A stretch of DNA of 64,000 nucleotides, from positions 3,469,501 through 3,533,500 of the forward strand of contig NZ_CP028843.1 of assembly GCF_003058325.1 (NCBI RefSeq). Reading direction: 5' to 3'. Of this stretch, positions 9,085 through 17,040 are shown piece after piece (the first letter of the stretch is position 1; each line of letters begins with the position of its first letter). The notes beneath the pieces were generated by a model. That model did not search any database and was not told where the DNA came from. It saw only the letters and a list, made by a program, of their open reading frames with translations. The position numbers and the translations under genes are program-made. The DNA comes from Methylobacterium currus. GTDB taxonomy: Bacteria; Pseudomonadota; Alphaproteobacteria; Rhizobiales; Beijerinckiaceae.

Positions 9085-9486
9085 TCAGGAGGCCGGTGGG
9101 TTGAGCAGCACCCAGAGGCGCGCGATCCTGCCTTCCACGACCTCGGCCACGTCCGCGCCGGTGACCGCGACCGGACCGCCCTCCGGGCCGGCCTGCCACG
9201 GCAGCCACGCCAGGCCGTGGTGGCCGACGGCCGGGCCGACGGGCGTGAACCGGAAGGTGGGTCCGAATTGCGCCAGCAGCGTGCCGGCGACCGCCGCGAT
9301 GGCGCTCCGTCCGGCGACGACGTTGGTCGGCTCGAACATGACCGGCTCGGCCACGAAAAGCTCGTCCAACGCCGCCGCCCGCTTGCCGGGGTCGCGCTCG
9401 TTGAAGACGCGCTCCAGGTTGGCGCGCAGCAGCCGGTCGTAGTCGGGGTCCGGCGCCGGCCCGTCGGTCTGCGTGGTCTCGGACAT
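9085..9486 (-). CDS. SnoaL/NTF2-like fold protein
   Basis: Small soluble protein of 133 aa with the cone-shaped NTF2-like layout: N-terminal helices (DYDRLLRANLERVFNERDP), an ALDELFVAEPVMFEP segment, and a C-terminal beta sheet ending VVEGRIARLWVLLNPP. Members act as small isomerases, hydrolases or ligand-binding proteins; no catalytic set can be assigned here. The ATG at 9486 follows AAGGAGGA by 7 bases, one of the best ribosome sites in the window. It lies downstream of the SDR gene on the same strand, 93 bases apart, and could be cotranscribed with it under the divergent LysR regulator. Confidence 0.75.
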   Translation of the reverse strand: MSETTQTDGPAPDPDYDRLLRANLERVFNERDPGKRAAALDELFVAEPVMFEPTNVVAGRSAIAAVAGTLLAQFGPTFRFTPVGPAVGHHGLAWLPWQAGPEGGPVAVTGADVAEVVEGRIARLWVLLNPPAS

Positions 9487-9579
9487 CGGATCGTCCTCCT
9501 TCCAGGGTGGGACTCGTGAGACGGAATGCAGGGGCAGCGTGCGGCTGGTCCCGAAGGACCGCGCCGGGGATGCGGGCGA

Positions 9580-10302
9580 TCAGACGAGGCGGGCGCCGCC
9601 ATCGACGTGCAGGGTCTCGCCGTTCATGAAGCCGTTGCTCATCAGGAAGACGACCGCCGCGCCGGCCTCCTCGGCCGTGCCGAGGCGCCGCAGCGGCAGT
9701 GTTTCGGTGAGCGCAGCGACATAGGCGTCGCGGTGGGCGCCGAGCGTGCGGGCGAGCAGCGGGGTGTCGGTGGTGCCCGGCGACAGGGTGTTCACCCGCA
9801 CAGGTGCCAGTTCGAGCGCGAGGCCGCGGGCCAAGGCCTCCATCGCGGCCGAGGCGGCGGCCAGCACGGCGGTGCCCTGGGCGCTGGGGCGATCCGCCAG
9901 GGCGCCGGAGATGAAGGTGACCGATCCGTCCTCGGCCAGCCGGTCGCCGAGGGCGCGAAGGGCGTGGATCGCAGCCCAGATCCGCTCGTCGAAGGCCCGT
10001 TTCAGGTGGTCGACCTCGGCGTCGCGGATCTTGCCGGCCACGAAGGTGCCGGCGAGCAGGACGAGGTGGTCGACATGGGGGATGTCGGCCAGCGCCGCCG
10101 CGATGGTCTCGGGCCGGGTCACGTCGGCGGCGCGCCAGCCGGCAAACCCGTTCTCGGCCGCGACGCGCTCGGCGCCCTCGGCGTCGAGGCCGACCACGAT
10201 GACCGCGGCCCCGGCCGTCCTGGCCTGCCGGGCAGCCGCGAGGCCGATGCCCGAGGTGCCGCCGAACACGACCGCGATGCGGTCCTGGAGGGTGCTGCTC
10301 AC
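9580..10302 (-). CDS. Short-chain dehydrogenase/reductase-like protein lacking the YxxxK pair
   Basis: Rossmann-fold protein of 240 aa. The cofactor loop FGGTSGIG (near residues 11-18) and the PG turn after the sixth strand (RVNTLSPGTTDTP) are normal for the SDR family, and the C-terminal HVDGGARLV end is typical. The catalytic Tyr and Lys are not present: the matching segment reads AVLAAASAAMEAL. Such forms may use another chemistry or bind ligand only. The GTG at 10302 was chosen because AGAAGGA lies 8 bases upstream; a longer frame to 10398 has no ribosome site and overlaps the divergent promoter. It is divergently placed from a LysR gene, 106 bases apart, a usual regulator-target arrangement. 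Confidence 0.8.
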   Translation of the reverse strand: MSSTLQDRIAVVFGGTSGIGLAAARQARTAGAAVIVVGLDAEGAERVAAENGFAGWRAADVTRPETIAAALADIPHVDHLVLLAGTFVAGKIRDAEVDHLKRAFDERIWAAIHALRALGDRLAEDGSVTFISGALADRPSAQGTAVLAAASAAMEALARGLALELAPVRVNTLSPGTTDTPLLARTLGAHRDAYVAALTETLPLRRLGTAEEAGAAVVFLMSNGFMNGETLHVDGGARLV

Positions 10303-10408
10303 GACGACGGTCCTTCTCGCGGGCGCTCGTGCCGCGCCGGTGAGGAGGAGAATGGCGCCTGACCTGGACCTTGATAATCGGGCCGGCCCTCGCTTCAATC
10401 ATGCCGTC

Positions 10409-11368
10409 ATGGAACAGATCGGCCTCGACCGCCTCACCGGCCTCATCGCGTTCGCGCGGGCCGCCTCGCTCGGCAGCTACACGGCCGCGGCCCGTTCGCT
10501 CGGCCTCACGCCCTCGGCGGTGAGCAAGAGCGTGCAGCGCCTGGAGGGACGGCTGGGCTTGAGCCTGTTCACCCGGACCACGCGCTCGCTCACCCTGACG
10601 CCGGAGGGCCGCGACCTGCACGAGCGGGCCTTGCGCCTCCTGCGCGAGGCCGAGGCGATCGAGCAGGCCGCCGTCGCGGCGCGCTCCGAGCCGGCCGGAA
10701 CCCTGAAGGTGACGGCGCCGCTCCCGGTCGGCCTGCACCTGCTCGCGCCGGCGCTGCCGCGGTTCCGCGCCCGCCACCCGCGGCTGACGATCGACCTGCG
10801 CCTGGGCGACCGCATGACGGACCTGATCGAGGAGGGCATCGACGTCGCGATCCGGGTGGGCGACCTCTCGGATTCGCGACTGATTTCCCGCCGCCTCGCG
10901 CCGCACCGGGTCTGCGCCTTCGCCGCGCCGGCCTATCTGGAGCGGCGCGGCGTGCCGCGGCATCCGGACGATCTCGTCCACCACGATTGCGTGAATTTCC
11001 GCTTCCAGAGCACCGGCCAGGCCCTGCGCTGGCCGTTCCGGGTGGGCGGCCGCACGATCGAACTCACGCCGGATGCAGGCATCGTCACCGATTTCAGCGA
11101 TGCCGTCGCGGCGGTGCTGGTCGCCGGCGGCGGCATCGGCATCTCGCCGACCTACATTGCCGCGCCGCATGTCGCGCAGGGCGTGCTGGTGCCGGTCCTG
11201 AAAAATTTTTCCGTCGAGCGGTCCGCCTTCACGGCGCTCTGGCCGGAGAGCCGACGGGGCAGCCCGAACGTGAAGGCCTTCCTCGCCTTCCTCGACGAGA
11301 TTTTTGCTTCGCCGGCCCCGTGGGACCGGGTGATCGGGGATGGGATGCCCGCCTCACCCGCCGGTTGA
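10409..11368 (+). CDS. LysR-family transcriptional regulator
   Basis: DNA-binding regulator, 319 aa. The N-terminal winged helix is clear (FARAASLGSYTAAARSLGLT, PSAVSKSVQRLEGRLG, LFTRTTRSLTLTPEG) and is followed by a two-lobed periplasmic-binding-like effector domain (residues about 90-300). Sequence style (PAYLERRGVPRHPDDLVHH) is that of the large CrgA-like LysR subgroup. The ATG at 10409 gives the standard length; the frame is open further upstream but that part overlaps the divergent SDR gene. It most likely controls the divergent SDR and perhaps the NTF2-like gene. Effector unknown. Confidence 0.9.
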   Translation: MEQIGLDRLTGLIAFARAASLGSYTAAARSLGLTPSAVSKSVQRLEGRLGLSLFTRTTRSLTLTPEGRDLHERALRLLREAEAIEQAAVAARSEPAGTLKVTAPLPVGLHLLAPALPRFRARHPRLTIDLRLGDRMTDLIEEGIDVAIRVGDLSDSRLISRRLAPHRVCAFAAPAYLERRGVPRHPDDLVHHDCVNFRFQSTGQALRWPFRVGGRTIELTPDAGIVTDFSDAVAAVLVAGGGIGISPTYIAAPHVAQGVLVPVLKNFSVERSAFTALWPESRRGSPNVKAFLAFLDEIFASPAPWDRVIGDGMPASPAG

Positions 11369-11466
11369 GCGCGGAGCCCCGTCCCTGGGCCCCCGGTCCG
11401 GGACGGTGGACGAGGCGGGAAACCGGCGCGCGCACGATCACGCGGAGTGAGCGTCGGCCACCCGTC

Positions 11467-11583
11467 ATACCATCGCGCTTTCGCATCGACGCGTCGATGC
11501 GAAAGGTCCGGCGCATCAGCGCCGGCGCCCATTCGGGCTGAGCCAGCGCCTTCGAACGAGTGCGTTCGAAGGCGCTGCGGTAT
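11467..11583 (+). repeat. Three-hairpin intergenic repeat, copy 1
   Basis: About 117 bp. It holds a perfect 28-bp palindrome (CTTTCGCATCGACG with its complement), a 7-bp stem CCGGCGC/GCGCCGG with loop ATCA, and a 15-bp stem CAGCGCCTTCGAACG with a 4-base loop. The CGGTAT end overlaps by one base the stop codon of mgtC on the opposite strand. It lies between convergent LysR and mgtC genes, so it could act as a two-way terminator. Confidence 0.9.
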
Positions 11584-12299
11584 CAATCCGTCGTCCGCAC
11601 CGTCCAGGTCGCCCGGCGGATGCCCTCGGCGGCGCCGAGCCGGGCGATCACCGCGTCGATCTCCTCCGGCTCGATCGACGTGCTGACCAGGGTGGCGACC
11701 ACCTCGACGTCGTCCTCGCCGCGTTCCTCGACATCGACCTCGCTCACCGGGTAATGGGCCGCCTCCAGGCGCTCGACCAGGAGGTCGCGCACCTCCGAGA
11801 GCCGGTCGGTGTCGGTGGTGGCGCGGACCTCGTAGGTCGCTTCCGCGTCGCGCTCGTCGATCGGGATGCGGTTGATGGCGTTGACGAGGGGCCGCAGCAG
11901 CGTGTTGCCGGCGAGGACCGCGGCGGTGACGAGGGTGGCTTCCGCCGCCAGATCGACGCCCGACAGGGCGCCGACGGCCGCCGAGCACCAGAGCGTCGCG
12001 GCGGTGTTGAGGCCGCGGACGTTCATGCCCTCCTTCATGATCACGCCGGCCCCCAGGAAGCCGACGCCCGAGACCACGTAGGCGACGATGCGGATCGCGC
12101 CGTCGGCGTGGCCGATGCGCATGCCGAGATCGGCGAAGGCCGCCGCCCCCACCGCCACCAGCACGTTGGTGCGCAGGCCCGCGGTCCGCTGCCGGTACTG
12201 GCGCTCCGCCCCGATCAGGGTGCCGAGCACGAAGGCGCAGAGGAGGCTCAAGGCCGAGTTCAGGAATTCGCCGGGCTGGAAGGCCTGGATGATCGCCAT
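11583..12299 (-). CDS. MgtC/SapB family membrane protein
   Basis: Inner-membrane protein of 238 aa. About five hydrophobic segments occupy the first 140 residues with the family hallmarks LLCAFVLGTLIGAERQ, GLRTNVLVAVGAAAF and GVGFLGAGVIMKEG, followed by RGLNTAATLWCSAAVG. The C-terminal 90 residues form a soluble ACT-like domain. Relatives influence growth at low magnesium and modulate P-type or F-type ATPase activity and virulence; the direct activity is not settled. The ATG at 12299 sets the usual N-terminus. It is a lone gene, and its stop codon takes its last base from the adjoining repeat. Confidence 0.88.
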   Translation of the reverse strand: MAIIQAFQPGEFLNSALSLLCAFVLGTLIGAERQYRQRTAGLRTNVLVAVGAAAFADLGMRIGHADGAIRIVAYVVSGVGFLGAGVIMKEGMNVRGLNTAATLWCSAAVGALSGVDLAAEATLVTAAVLAGNTLLRPLVNAINRIPIDERDAEATYEVRATTDTDRLSEVRDLLVERLEAAHYPVSEVDVEERGEDDVEVVATLVSTSIEPEEIDAVIARLGAAEGIRRATWTVRTTD

Positions 12300-12398
12300 C
12301 GCGTCGCGCCGCTCGTGAGGGAAGGCGCGGGCCGTGGCAGCCCGCGCCGAAACCCCGAGCCTATAGCGGGGCCGTGTGACGGCCGGATAGCGGAGGAG

Positions 12399-13034
12399 TC
12401 AGGGCACGGCCTTGGATGCCGGGTTCTTCGACGCGGGATTTTTGGACGCAGGACTCTTCGAGGCAGGATTTTTGGCGTCGGGCGCCTTGGAGTCGGGCGC
12501 CTTGGGATCCGGAGCCTTGGGATCCGGAGCCTTGCCCACCTTCGCCTTGGCTTTGCGGGCCTTCGCGCCCTCGGCCCCGGCGGCGCGGATCAGGGCGGCG
12601 AGCCCGGCCTCCGTCACCGCTTCGGCCGCCTCCGGCACGCTGAACCAGCGGCACTCGCGCTCGTGCTGCTCGGGCCAGGTCTTGAGCTGCTTGCGCACCT
12701 CCAGGCGGAAGACCTGGACCTGGCACAGCACCGCGTCGCGGCTCTTCAGGCGCTTGTGGTAGAAATAGCTGCCGAGGGCCCGCCGGCCGACCCGGCCGAT
12801 CAGGCCCGCCTCCTCGTAGGCCTCGCGGGCGGCGGCCTCGTAGTTCTTCAGGCCCTTCATCGGCCAGCCCTTGGGCAGCACCCAGCGCCGGGTCTCCCGG
12901 GAGGTGATGAGCATGACCTGGAGGCTGCCGCCCGGCCCGGGCCGGACCGGCAGCACGGCGACCTGCCGGCGCGGCTCGCCGCCCCGCTCCGACCAGCCGG
13001 TCAGGAGACCCGCCAGGGACCTCAGGCTCTTCAT
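12399..13034 (-). CDS. Nudix hydrolase with Lys/Pro/Ala repeat tail
   Basis: Soluble pyrophosphohydrolase, 211 aa. The Nudix box is visible as GWPMKGL followed by REAYEEAGL near residue 60-80; the early box Glu is replaced by Leu, as in some diphosphoinositol-type members, while the REUxEExGU half is intact. VLPKGWPMKG is a family hallmark of alphaproteobacterial forms. From about residue 150 on the protein is a charged low-complexity tail made of repeated APDPK and NPASK units, not part of the fold. The ATG at 13034 gives a normal N-terminus; the open frame continues upstream without family features. Substrate unknown. Confidence 0.82.
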   Translation of the reverse strand: MKSLRSLAGLLTGWSERGGEPRRQVAVLPVRPGPGGSLQVMLITSRETRRWVLPKGWPMKGLKNYEAAAREAYEEAGLIGRVGRRALGSYFYHKRLKSRDAVLCQVQVFRLEVRKQLKTWPEQHERECRWFSVPEAAEAVTEAGLAALIRAAGAEGAKARKAKAKVGKAPDPKAPDPKAPDSKAPDAKNPASKSPASKNPASKNPASKAVP

Positions 13035-13354
13035 GATCCGGCGCGGTCCGCGGCGGAACGGCAGAGGGCGCGGCTCGGGCGAAGCTCGGGGCAGGTCACG
13101 GATGTCACGTCGCGGCGCACTCGCTGGTCCGGTCCCGAGCACCGTGCCCGAGATCATCCCCTGGGAGAAATCCCTTGTGCAAAGCTCTCTTGCGAGAGGT
13201 CTTCTGCCTCGGGAAAGATCCTTCGGGCACGCTCCGCGGTCCGGACTCCCTCGCGGCGGACGACGCACCTCTCCCGTCCCTTTAAGCGGGGTGGGCCGTG
13301 GCACTCAAGCGCGATTTGTTAACCGGCAAACAACTTCCACGCCGGCTGCCGCCG
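13035..13354. other. Intergenic region between Nudix and OhrR-like genes
   Basis: About 320 bases without a supported gene or clear repeat. A GC-poor patch around 13305-13335 could mark the end of the OhrR-like transcript or the Nudix promoter. Nothing else seen. Confidence 0.5.
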
Positions 13355-13816
13355 TCAGGCCTCGCTGCCGAGGGTGGCGATGAGCGCGTCGAGGCGCCCG
13401 CGCAGCTCCGCGATCTCGCCCTCGGACATCTTCAGGGTGTCGACCACGGAGCGGCGCACCGCGACCGCCTCGTCCTGCAGGGCCTGGCCCTCCTCGGTCA
13501 GGCTGATCTCGACCTCGCGCTCGTCGGCCTGCCGCCGGGTGCGGCGCACGAAGCCGGCGGCCTCGAGCCGCTTGAGCACCGGGGTCAGCGTGCCGGAATC
13601 GAGGCGCAGGCGGCGGCCGATATCGGAGACCGTCAGCCCGTCATGCTCCCACAGCACGATCAGCACGAGGTACTGCGGATAGGTGAGGCCCAGCCGCTCG
13701 AGCAGGGGCCGGTAGCACTTCGTCATGCGGTGGGAGGCCGCGTAGAGCGCATAGCAGAGCTGGTTGTCGAGCCGCAGCGCTTCCACACCTGACGGGACAG
13801 GCTTGAGAGAGTTCAT
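13355..13816 (-). CDS. MarR-family regulator, OhrR-like
   Basis: Winged-helix repressor of 153 aa. It carries the OhrR start [16 protein letters not shown] with the redox-sensing Cys at residue 21, then the MarR DNA-binding region ([38 protein letters not shown]). OhrR members release DNA when this Cys is oxidised by organic hydroperoxides and control ohr-type peroxidases; no ohr gene is in view, so the target is elsewhere or the protein has another ligand. The ATG at 13816 was chosen as the start that places Cys at the family position. Confidence 0.85.
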   Translation of the reverse strand: MNSLKPVPSGVEALRLDNQLCYALYAASHRMTKCYRPLLERLGLTYPQYLVLIVLWEHDGLTVSDIGRRLRLDSGTLTPVLKRLEAAGFVRRTRRQADEREVEISLTEEGQALQDEAVAVRRSVVDTLKMSEGEIAELRGRLDALIATLGSEA

Positions 13817-13941
13817 ATGCACACCATACCGACGGCACCCGGGCGCCGCCCTCGCCGCAGGATCCTCATGCCGCCAGCCTAGCACGCCGGGCGGACCACC
13901 GAAATCCAGGCGGATGCGTTCGATGGTGAACGATCATCTCT

Positions 13942-13959
13942 CGGATAGGGATCTATCCG
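13942..13959. promoter_or_regulatory. Inverted repeat upstream of the OhrR-like gene
   Basis: CGGATAG and CTATCCG flank GGAT. It lies about 125 bases before the OhrR-like start and just after the upstream small gene, so it may be a regulator site or a short terminator. It is not followed by a T-run. Confidence 0.3.
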
Positions 13960-14002
13960 CAACAGCATAAGATGGGCGACTGGATCGCGGCCGTCCGAAA
14001 CC

Positions 14003-14368
14003 TCAGCGCCGGCCGTCGAGCGGCGGGCGGGTGCGGCGCTCGACCAGGGGCCGGCCGGCCCGGCGCTCGACGATCACCGTGCGCGGGCCGCGCAGGCCGC
14101 TGCCGGTGCTGATGATCCGCTCCGGCGCGCGCTCGGTCCTCGGCTTGGCCGCCTGGACCTGGGCCGCCTGGAGCACGTGCGGGCGCACCTCCTCGGGGGG
14201 CAGGCCGATCAGGCCAGCGGCGATCTCGACCTGCTGCTCGATGTCGTCGGCGAGATCCTGCGCAGCGGCCACCGCCTCGGAGACGGTGGGGGGCTCCTTG
14301 CGCACCCGGATCGGCGGCAGGTTGCGGGGCTTGTCGGTCGGCTTCTTCACGGGGCGGCTCATCATCAT
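14003..14368 (-). CDS. Small basic hypothetical protein
   Basis: Predicted protein of about 121 aa of unknown function. It starts with MMMSRPVKKPTDKP, has one amphipathic helical section (SEAVAAAQDLADDIEQQVEIAAGLIGLPPEEVRPHV, given here in parts: SEAVAAAQDLADDIEQ and IAAGLIGLPPEEVRPHV) and ends in a very basic Arg/Pro tail (ERRAGRPLVERRTRPP). Balanced composition of the middle section and codon positions support coding. The start is uncertain among three adjacent ATGs at 14362-14368 and one at 14380; no strong ribosome site is present. It could be a nucleic-acid-binding or DnaK-suppressor-like small protein, but nothing proves this. Confidence 0.55.
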   Translation of the reverse strand: MMMSRPVKKPTDKPRNLPPIRVRKEPPTVSEAVAAAQDLADDIEQQVEIAAGLIGLPPEEVRPHVLQAAQVQAAKPRTERAPERIISTGSGLRGPRTVIVERRAGRPLVERRTRPPLDGRR

Positions 14369-14583
14369 GAGGCTGAGCATAGCGCAGGCGCCGCGATTGT
14401 TGCAGTGCAACACGCGCATGTCCAACCCGGCACCGCTGGAATGGTTGCGCCGGCCTCACGGTTAGGACCCGCTCGCGGAAAGGAAATCCGGCACATTCTG
14501 ACGTTACGGCATGAGGTCGGGCATAAGGTCGCACCACGAGGCAGCGGCCGCCCCGACACGGGCCCGGCCGGCCTCGACGGCCT

Positions 14584-14678
14584 GCTTGCCTGGATCAGGC
14601 CGGCCCGACGGCCGGCTTGCCAGGACCGGTCGGCTTGCCTGAATCAGGCCGGCCCGGACGGCCGGCTTGCCCGGACCC
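14584..14678 (+). repeat. Two tandem direct repeats of about 45 bp
   Basis: GCTTGCCTGRATCAGGCCGG begins each unit at 14584 and 14633 (49-base offset) and GACGGCCGGCTTGCC closes them. Each unit also contains inverted GGCCGGCC/GGCCGG elements and can fold. It lies just upstream of the NlpC/P60 gene. Confidence 0.75.
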
Positions 14679-14704
14679 GGCGGGCCTGAGACAGTGGCGC
14701 GGTC

Positions 14705-15595
14705 ATGACCGATCTCCCCCGCCTCGACCCGCGCCTGACCCCCGCCCGGCCCGACCTCGCCGACGAGCGCCTGCGCGGCCGTGTCGAGGCGGCGCGCTAC
14801 GTCCCCGGCCGGCCGTGCCGGATCGCCCGGCCCGTCGCGCCCCTGCGACGCGCGCCCGATCCGGCCGCCGCCCTCGACAGCGAGGCCCTGCTCGGCGAGG
14901 CCGCCACGGTCTACGACGTGCGCGACGGCTGGGCCTTCGCGCAGCTCGCGGCCGACGGCTATGTCGGCTACCTCCCGGCCGAGGCGCTCGGCCCCGTCGA
15001 TCCGGCCCCGACGCACCGGGTCTCGGCCTTGCGCACCTTCCTCTACCCCGCCGCCGACCTGAAGCGCCCGGTCCTCGGCGCGCTCAGCCTCGGCGCCCGG
15101 GTGGCGGTGGCGGCCCGGGAGGGCGCCTATGCGCGCCTCGCCGACGGGCGCTTCGTCTGGGCCGGGCACCTCGCGCCCGTCGAGGCGATCGAGCCGGACG
15201 TCGCCGCGACGGCCCTGCGCTTCCTCGGGACGCCGTATCTCTGGGGCGGGCGCAGCAGCCTCGGGCTCGACTGCTCCGGGCTGGTGCAGACGGCGCTCGC
15301 CGCGGCCGGCATCCCCGCCCCCCGCGACAGCGACCAGCAGGAGGCCGCCCTCGGCGGGGCGGTGGCGCTCTCCCCCGATCTCGCCGGCCTGCGGCGGGGC
15401 GACCTCGTGTTCTGGCGCGGCCATGTCGGGATGATGTTGGACGAGACCCGCCTGATCCACGCCAACGGGCATCACATGGCGGTGGCGGTCGAGCCCCTGG
15501 CCGAGGCCGAGGCGCGCATCCGCGCCGGCTGGACCGGACCGGGCACGGGGGACGGGGCGATCCGCACGATCCGGCGCCTGAAGCCCGCCGCCTGA
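14705..15595 (+). CDS. NlpC/P60 (C40) cell-wall peptidase with SH3-like domains
   Basis: Predicted peptidoglycan endopeptidase, 296 aa. Two SH3-like regions cover roughly residues 30-160 (the second around SVLGALSLGARV-like strands, LADGRFVWAGHL). The catalytic domain starts near 165 with FLGTPYLWGGRSSLGLDCSG, in which Cys190 is the nucleophile; GHVGMM gives His240 and the following HANGHHM supplies the third polar position. No signal peptide is visible, which is common in the alphaproteobacterial members (annotated as C40 peptidases, related to dipeptidyl-peptidase VI) that recycle muropeptides in the cytoplasm. The gene appears monocistronic. Confidence 0.87.
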   Translation: MTDLPRLDPRLTPARPDLADERLRGRVEAARYVPGRPCRIARPVAPLRRAPDPAAALDSEALLGEAATVYDVRDGWAFAQLAADGYVGYLPAEALGPVDPAPTHRVSALRTFLYPAADLKRPVLGALSLGARVAVAAREGAYARLADGRFVWAGHLAPVEAIEPDVAATALRFLGTPYLWGGRSSLGLDCSGLVQTALAAAGIPAPRDSDQQEAALGGAVALSPDLAGLRRGDLVFWRGHVGMMLDETRLIHANGHHMAVAVEPLAEAEARIRAGWTGPGTGDGAIRTIRRLKPAA

Positions 15596-15813
15596 CGATG
15601 CTCCCCGGCGGTTCGGCGCGAGGACAGTTCCGATAACCCTGCGGCAATCCTGCCCTGTGGGACGGGGATTCCGCGCGCAAATCCGTGGACATCTGGCAGG
15701 ATCTTGGCGGTGCGCGACCGGTCGTGCCTCGCGCCGGCCATAACCCGCGGTAGAATGCGCATGACGGCCGCCGCCGGCGGCCCCGTCTCGAACCCTGAGG
15801 ACACAAGCCCGCG

Positions 15814-16401
15814 ATGCTGACCGGTTCGGCCATCACCCGCGCCCTCGTCATCGTCGTGCTGGCGGCGGGCCTCGCCGGGCTGTGGCAGTTCCTGATGCCG
15901 CGGGCCACCGGGCCCAACCTGTCGGAGCCGCCCAAGCGCACCGAGGCCGGCCGCAGCGTGGCGCCGCCCGCGCCGACGAGCGAGACCGGGGACCAGGTGC
16001 GCTCGGTCTATCCGGGCCCGCGCCCGGCCGATCCGCCGGCGTCGCGCGCAGCGCCGGTGGCGGAGGCGCCTCCCGTCACGAGCCCCGCCCCGGTGCCGGC
16101 TCCGGCGCCAGCGCCGGCACCGGTCCCGACGCCCTCCCCTCCCCCGGTCTTCAGCCCGCCGGCCTTCACCCCGCCGGTCGAGACGACAGAGCCCGCCGAG
16201 CCACCCGCGCAGCCCACGGCCGGCACCGTCGACCTCAACACCGCGAGCCTCGCGGAGCTGAACGGCCTGCGCGGCGGCGGCATGATCGGCAAGGCGATCA
16301 TCGCCAAGCGGCCCTATGCCTCGCCGGGCGACCTCCTGTCGAAGCGGGTGCTGAGCCGGGCGACCTACGAGAGGATCAAGGATCAGATCACGGTGCGGTA
16401 G
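15814..16401 (+). CDS. Membrane-anchored helix-hairpin-helix (ComEA-like) protein
   Basis: Protein of 195 aa with one N-terminal transmembrane helix (ALVIVVLAAGLAGLWQFL), a long Pro/Ala-rich linker of about 100 residues and a C-terminal HhH domain (TVDLNTASLAELNGLRGGG, then AIIAKRPYASPGDLLSK). HhH domains of this kind bind double-stranded DNA without sequence preference, as in ComEA in natural transformation; the domain here would sit in the periplasm. No other competence gene is nearby, so a DNA-uptake role is only a suggestion. The linker is similar in makeup to spacers that cross peptidoglycan. Confidence 0.72.
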   Translation: MLTGSAITRALVIVVLAAGLAGLWQFLMPRATGPNLSEPPKRTEAGRSVAPPAPTSETGDQVRSVYPGPRPADPPASRAAPVAEAPPVTSPAPVPAPAPAPAPVPTPSPPPVFSPPAFTPPVETTEPAEPPAQPTAGTVDLNTASLAELNGLRGGGMIGKAIIAKRPYASPGDLLSKRVLSRATYERIKDQITVR

Positions 16402-16461
16402 GGCGCGATCGGGCCGATCGGCCCCGCCTCTCCGCGTCGGCCTGGGGCCGCGAACAGCCGT

Positions 16462-16998
16462 TCAGCCGCAGCAAGGCTGCTTGCTGGTCGAGGGGCCGCA
16501 GCAGGCGCTCGCCTTCTGCTCCTCGAGCCAGCGGTCGCGCGGCTTGCAGCTCGCCGCACGCGGTGACAGGTCGACGGCCAGCCTCCCCTCCGCCATCCGC
16601 GGGTGGCCGGCGCAGTGGAGCTGCATCGGAGCCACCCCGTCGCTCACCTCGAAGGTCAGGCGGGCGCTCAGGTCCAGGCCGACATGCTCGGACACCTTGC
16701 GGATGATCGCGGCGAACTTGCCCGCGTTCATATGCGTGCGGTCGCCGTCGATCACGTCCCAGAGCTGCACGAAGATCTCCGACCAGGCCTCGGGATTGCC
16801 GCCGCAATCGAGGGCGGCGAACTGCCCGGCCTTCACCTCGGTGACGTGGTAGCCGGGGCGGATCGTCCGGCCCTCGTACGAGAACACCAGGGGCGCGGCC
16901 GTCTGGGCGTCGCAGGCGGCCAGCAGCGTGCCGAGCGAAACATCCTCGACGGCGACCGGCGGCGGCAGGGTCGCGTCCATCTTGGCAACGTCGAGCAT
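16462..16998 (-). CDS. DUF6428-like protein of an arsenic locus
   Basis: Soluble protein of 178 aa, function unknown. I believe it belongs to the family named DUF6428, whose members commonly sit next to arsR genes. It has a beta-rich middle (PLVFSYEGRTIRPGYHVTEV, AALDCGGNPEAWSEIFVQLW) and ends in a Cys-rich tail (ASACCGPSTSKQPCCG) that could bind thiophilic metalloids. The ATG at 16998 follows GAGGT by 8 bases. It diverges from arsR with only 42 bases between the starts, sharing the candidate ArsR operator there, so arsenite induction of both sides is likely. Confidence 0.65.
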   Translation of the reverse strand: MLDVAKMDATLPPPVAVEDVSLGTLLAACDAQTAAPLVFSYEGRTIRPGYHVTEVKAGQFAALDCGGNPEAWSEIFVQLWDVIDGDRTHMNAGKFAAIIRKVSEHVGLDLSARLTFEVSDGVAPMQLHCAGHPRMAEGRLAVDLSPRAASCKPRDRWLEEQKASACCGPSTSKQPCCG

Positions 16999-17014
16999 CT
17001 TTGCTACCTCATAT

Positions 17015-17038
17015 TTCGATAATTTTAGGATTGTCGAA
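17015..17038. promoter_or_regulatory. Candidate ArsR operator between divergent genes
   Basis: Imperfect inverted repeat TTCGATAAT / ATTGTCGAA with a 6-base spacer, 8 of 9 arm positions matching, in an AT-rich pocket. It ends 2 bases before the arsR start and 16 bases before the divergent DUF6428-like start, a usual site for autorepression. Confidence 0.6.
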
Positions 17039-17040
17039 GC

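Noticed and set aside
9085..10302. Possible antibiotic-type biosynthetic mini-cluster (NTF2-like plus SDR)
   Set aside because: SnoaL-like and SDR proteins co-occur in polyketide tailoring, but no synthase or other tailoring gene is nearby.
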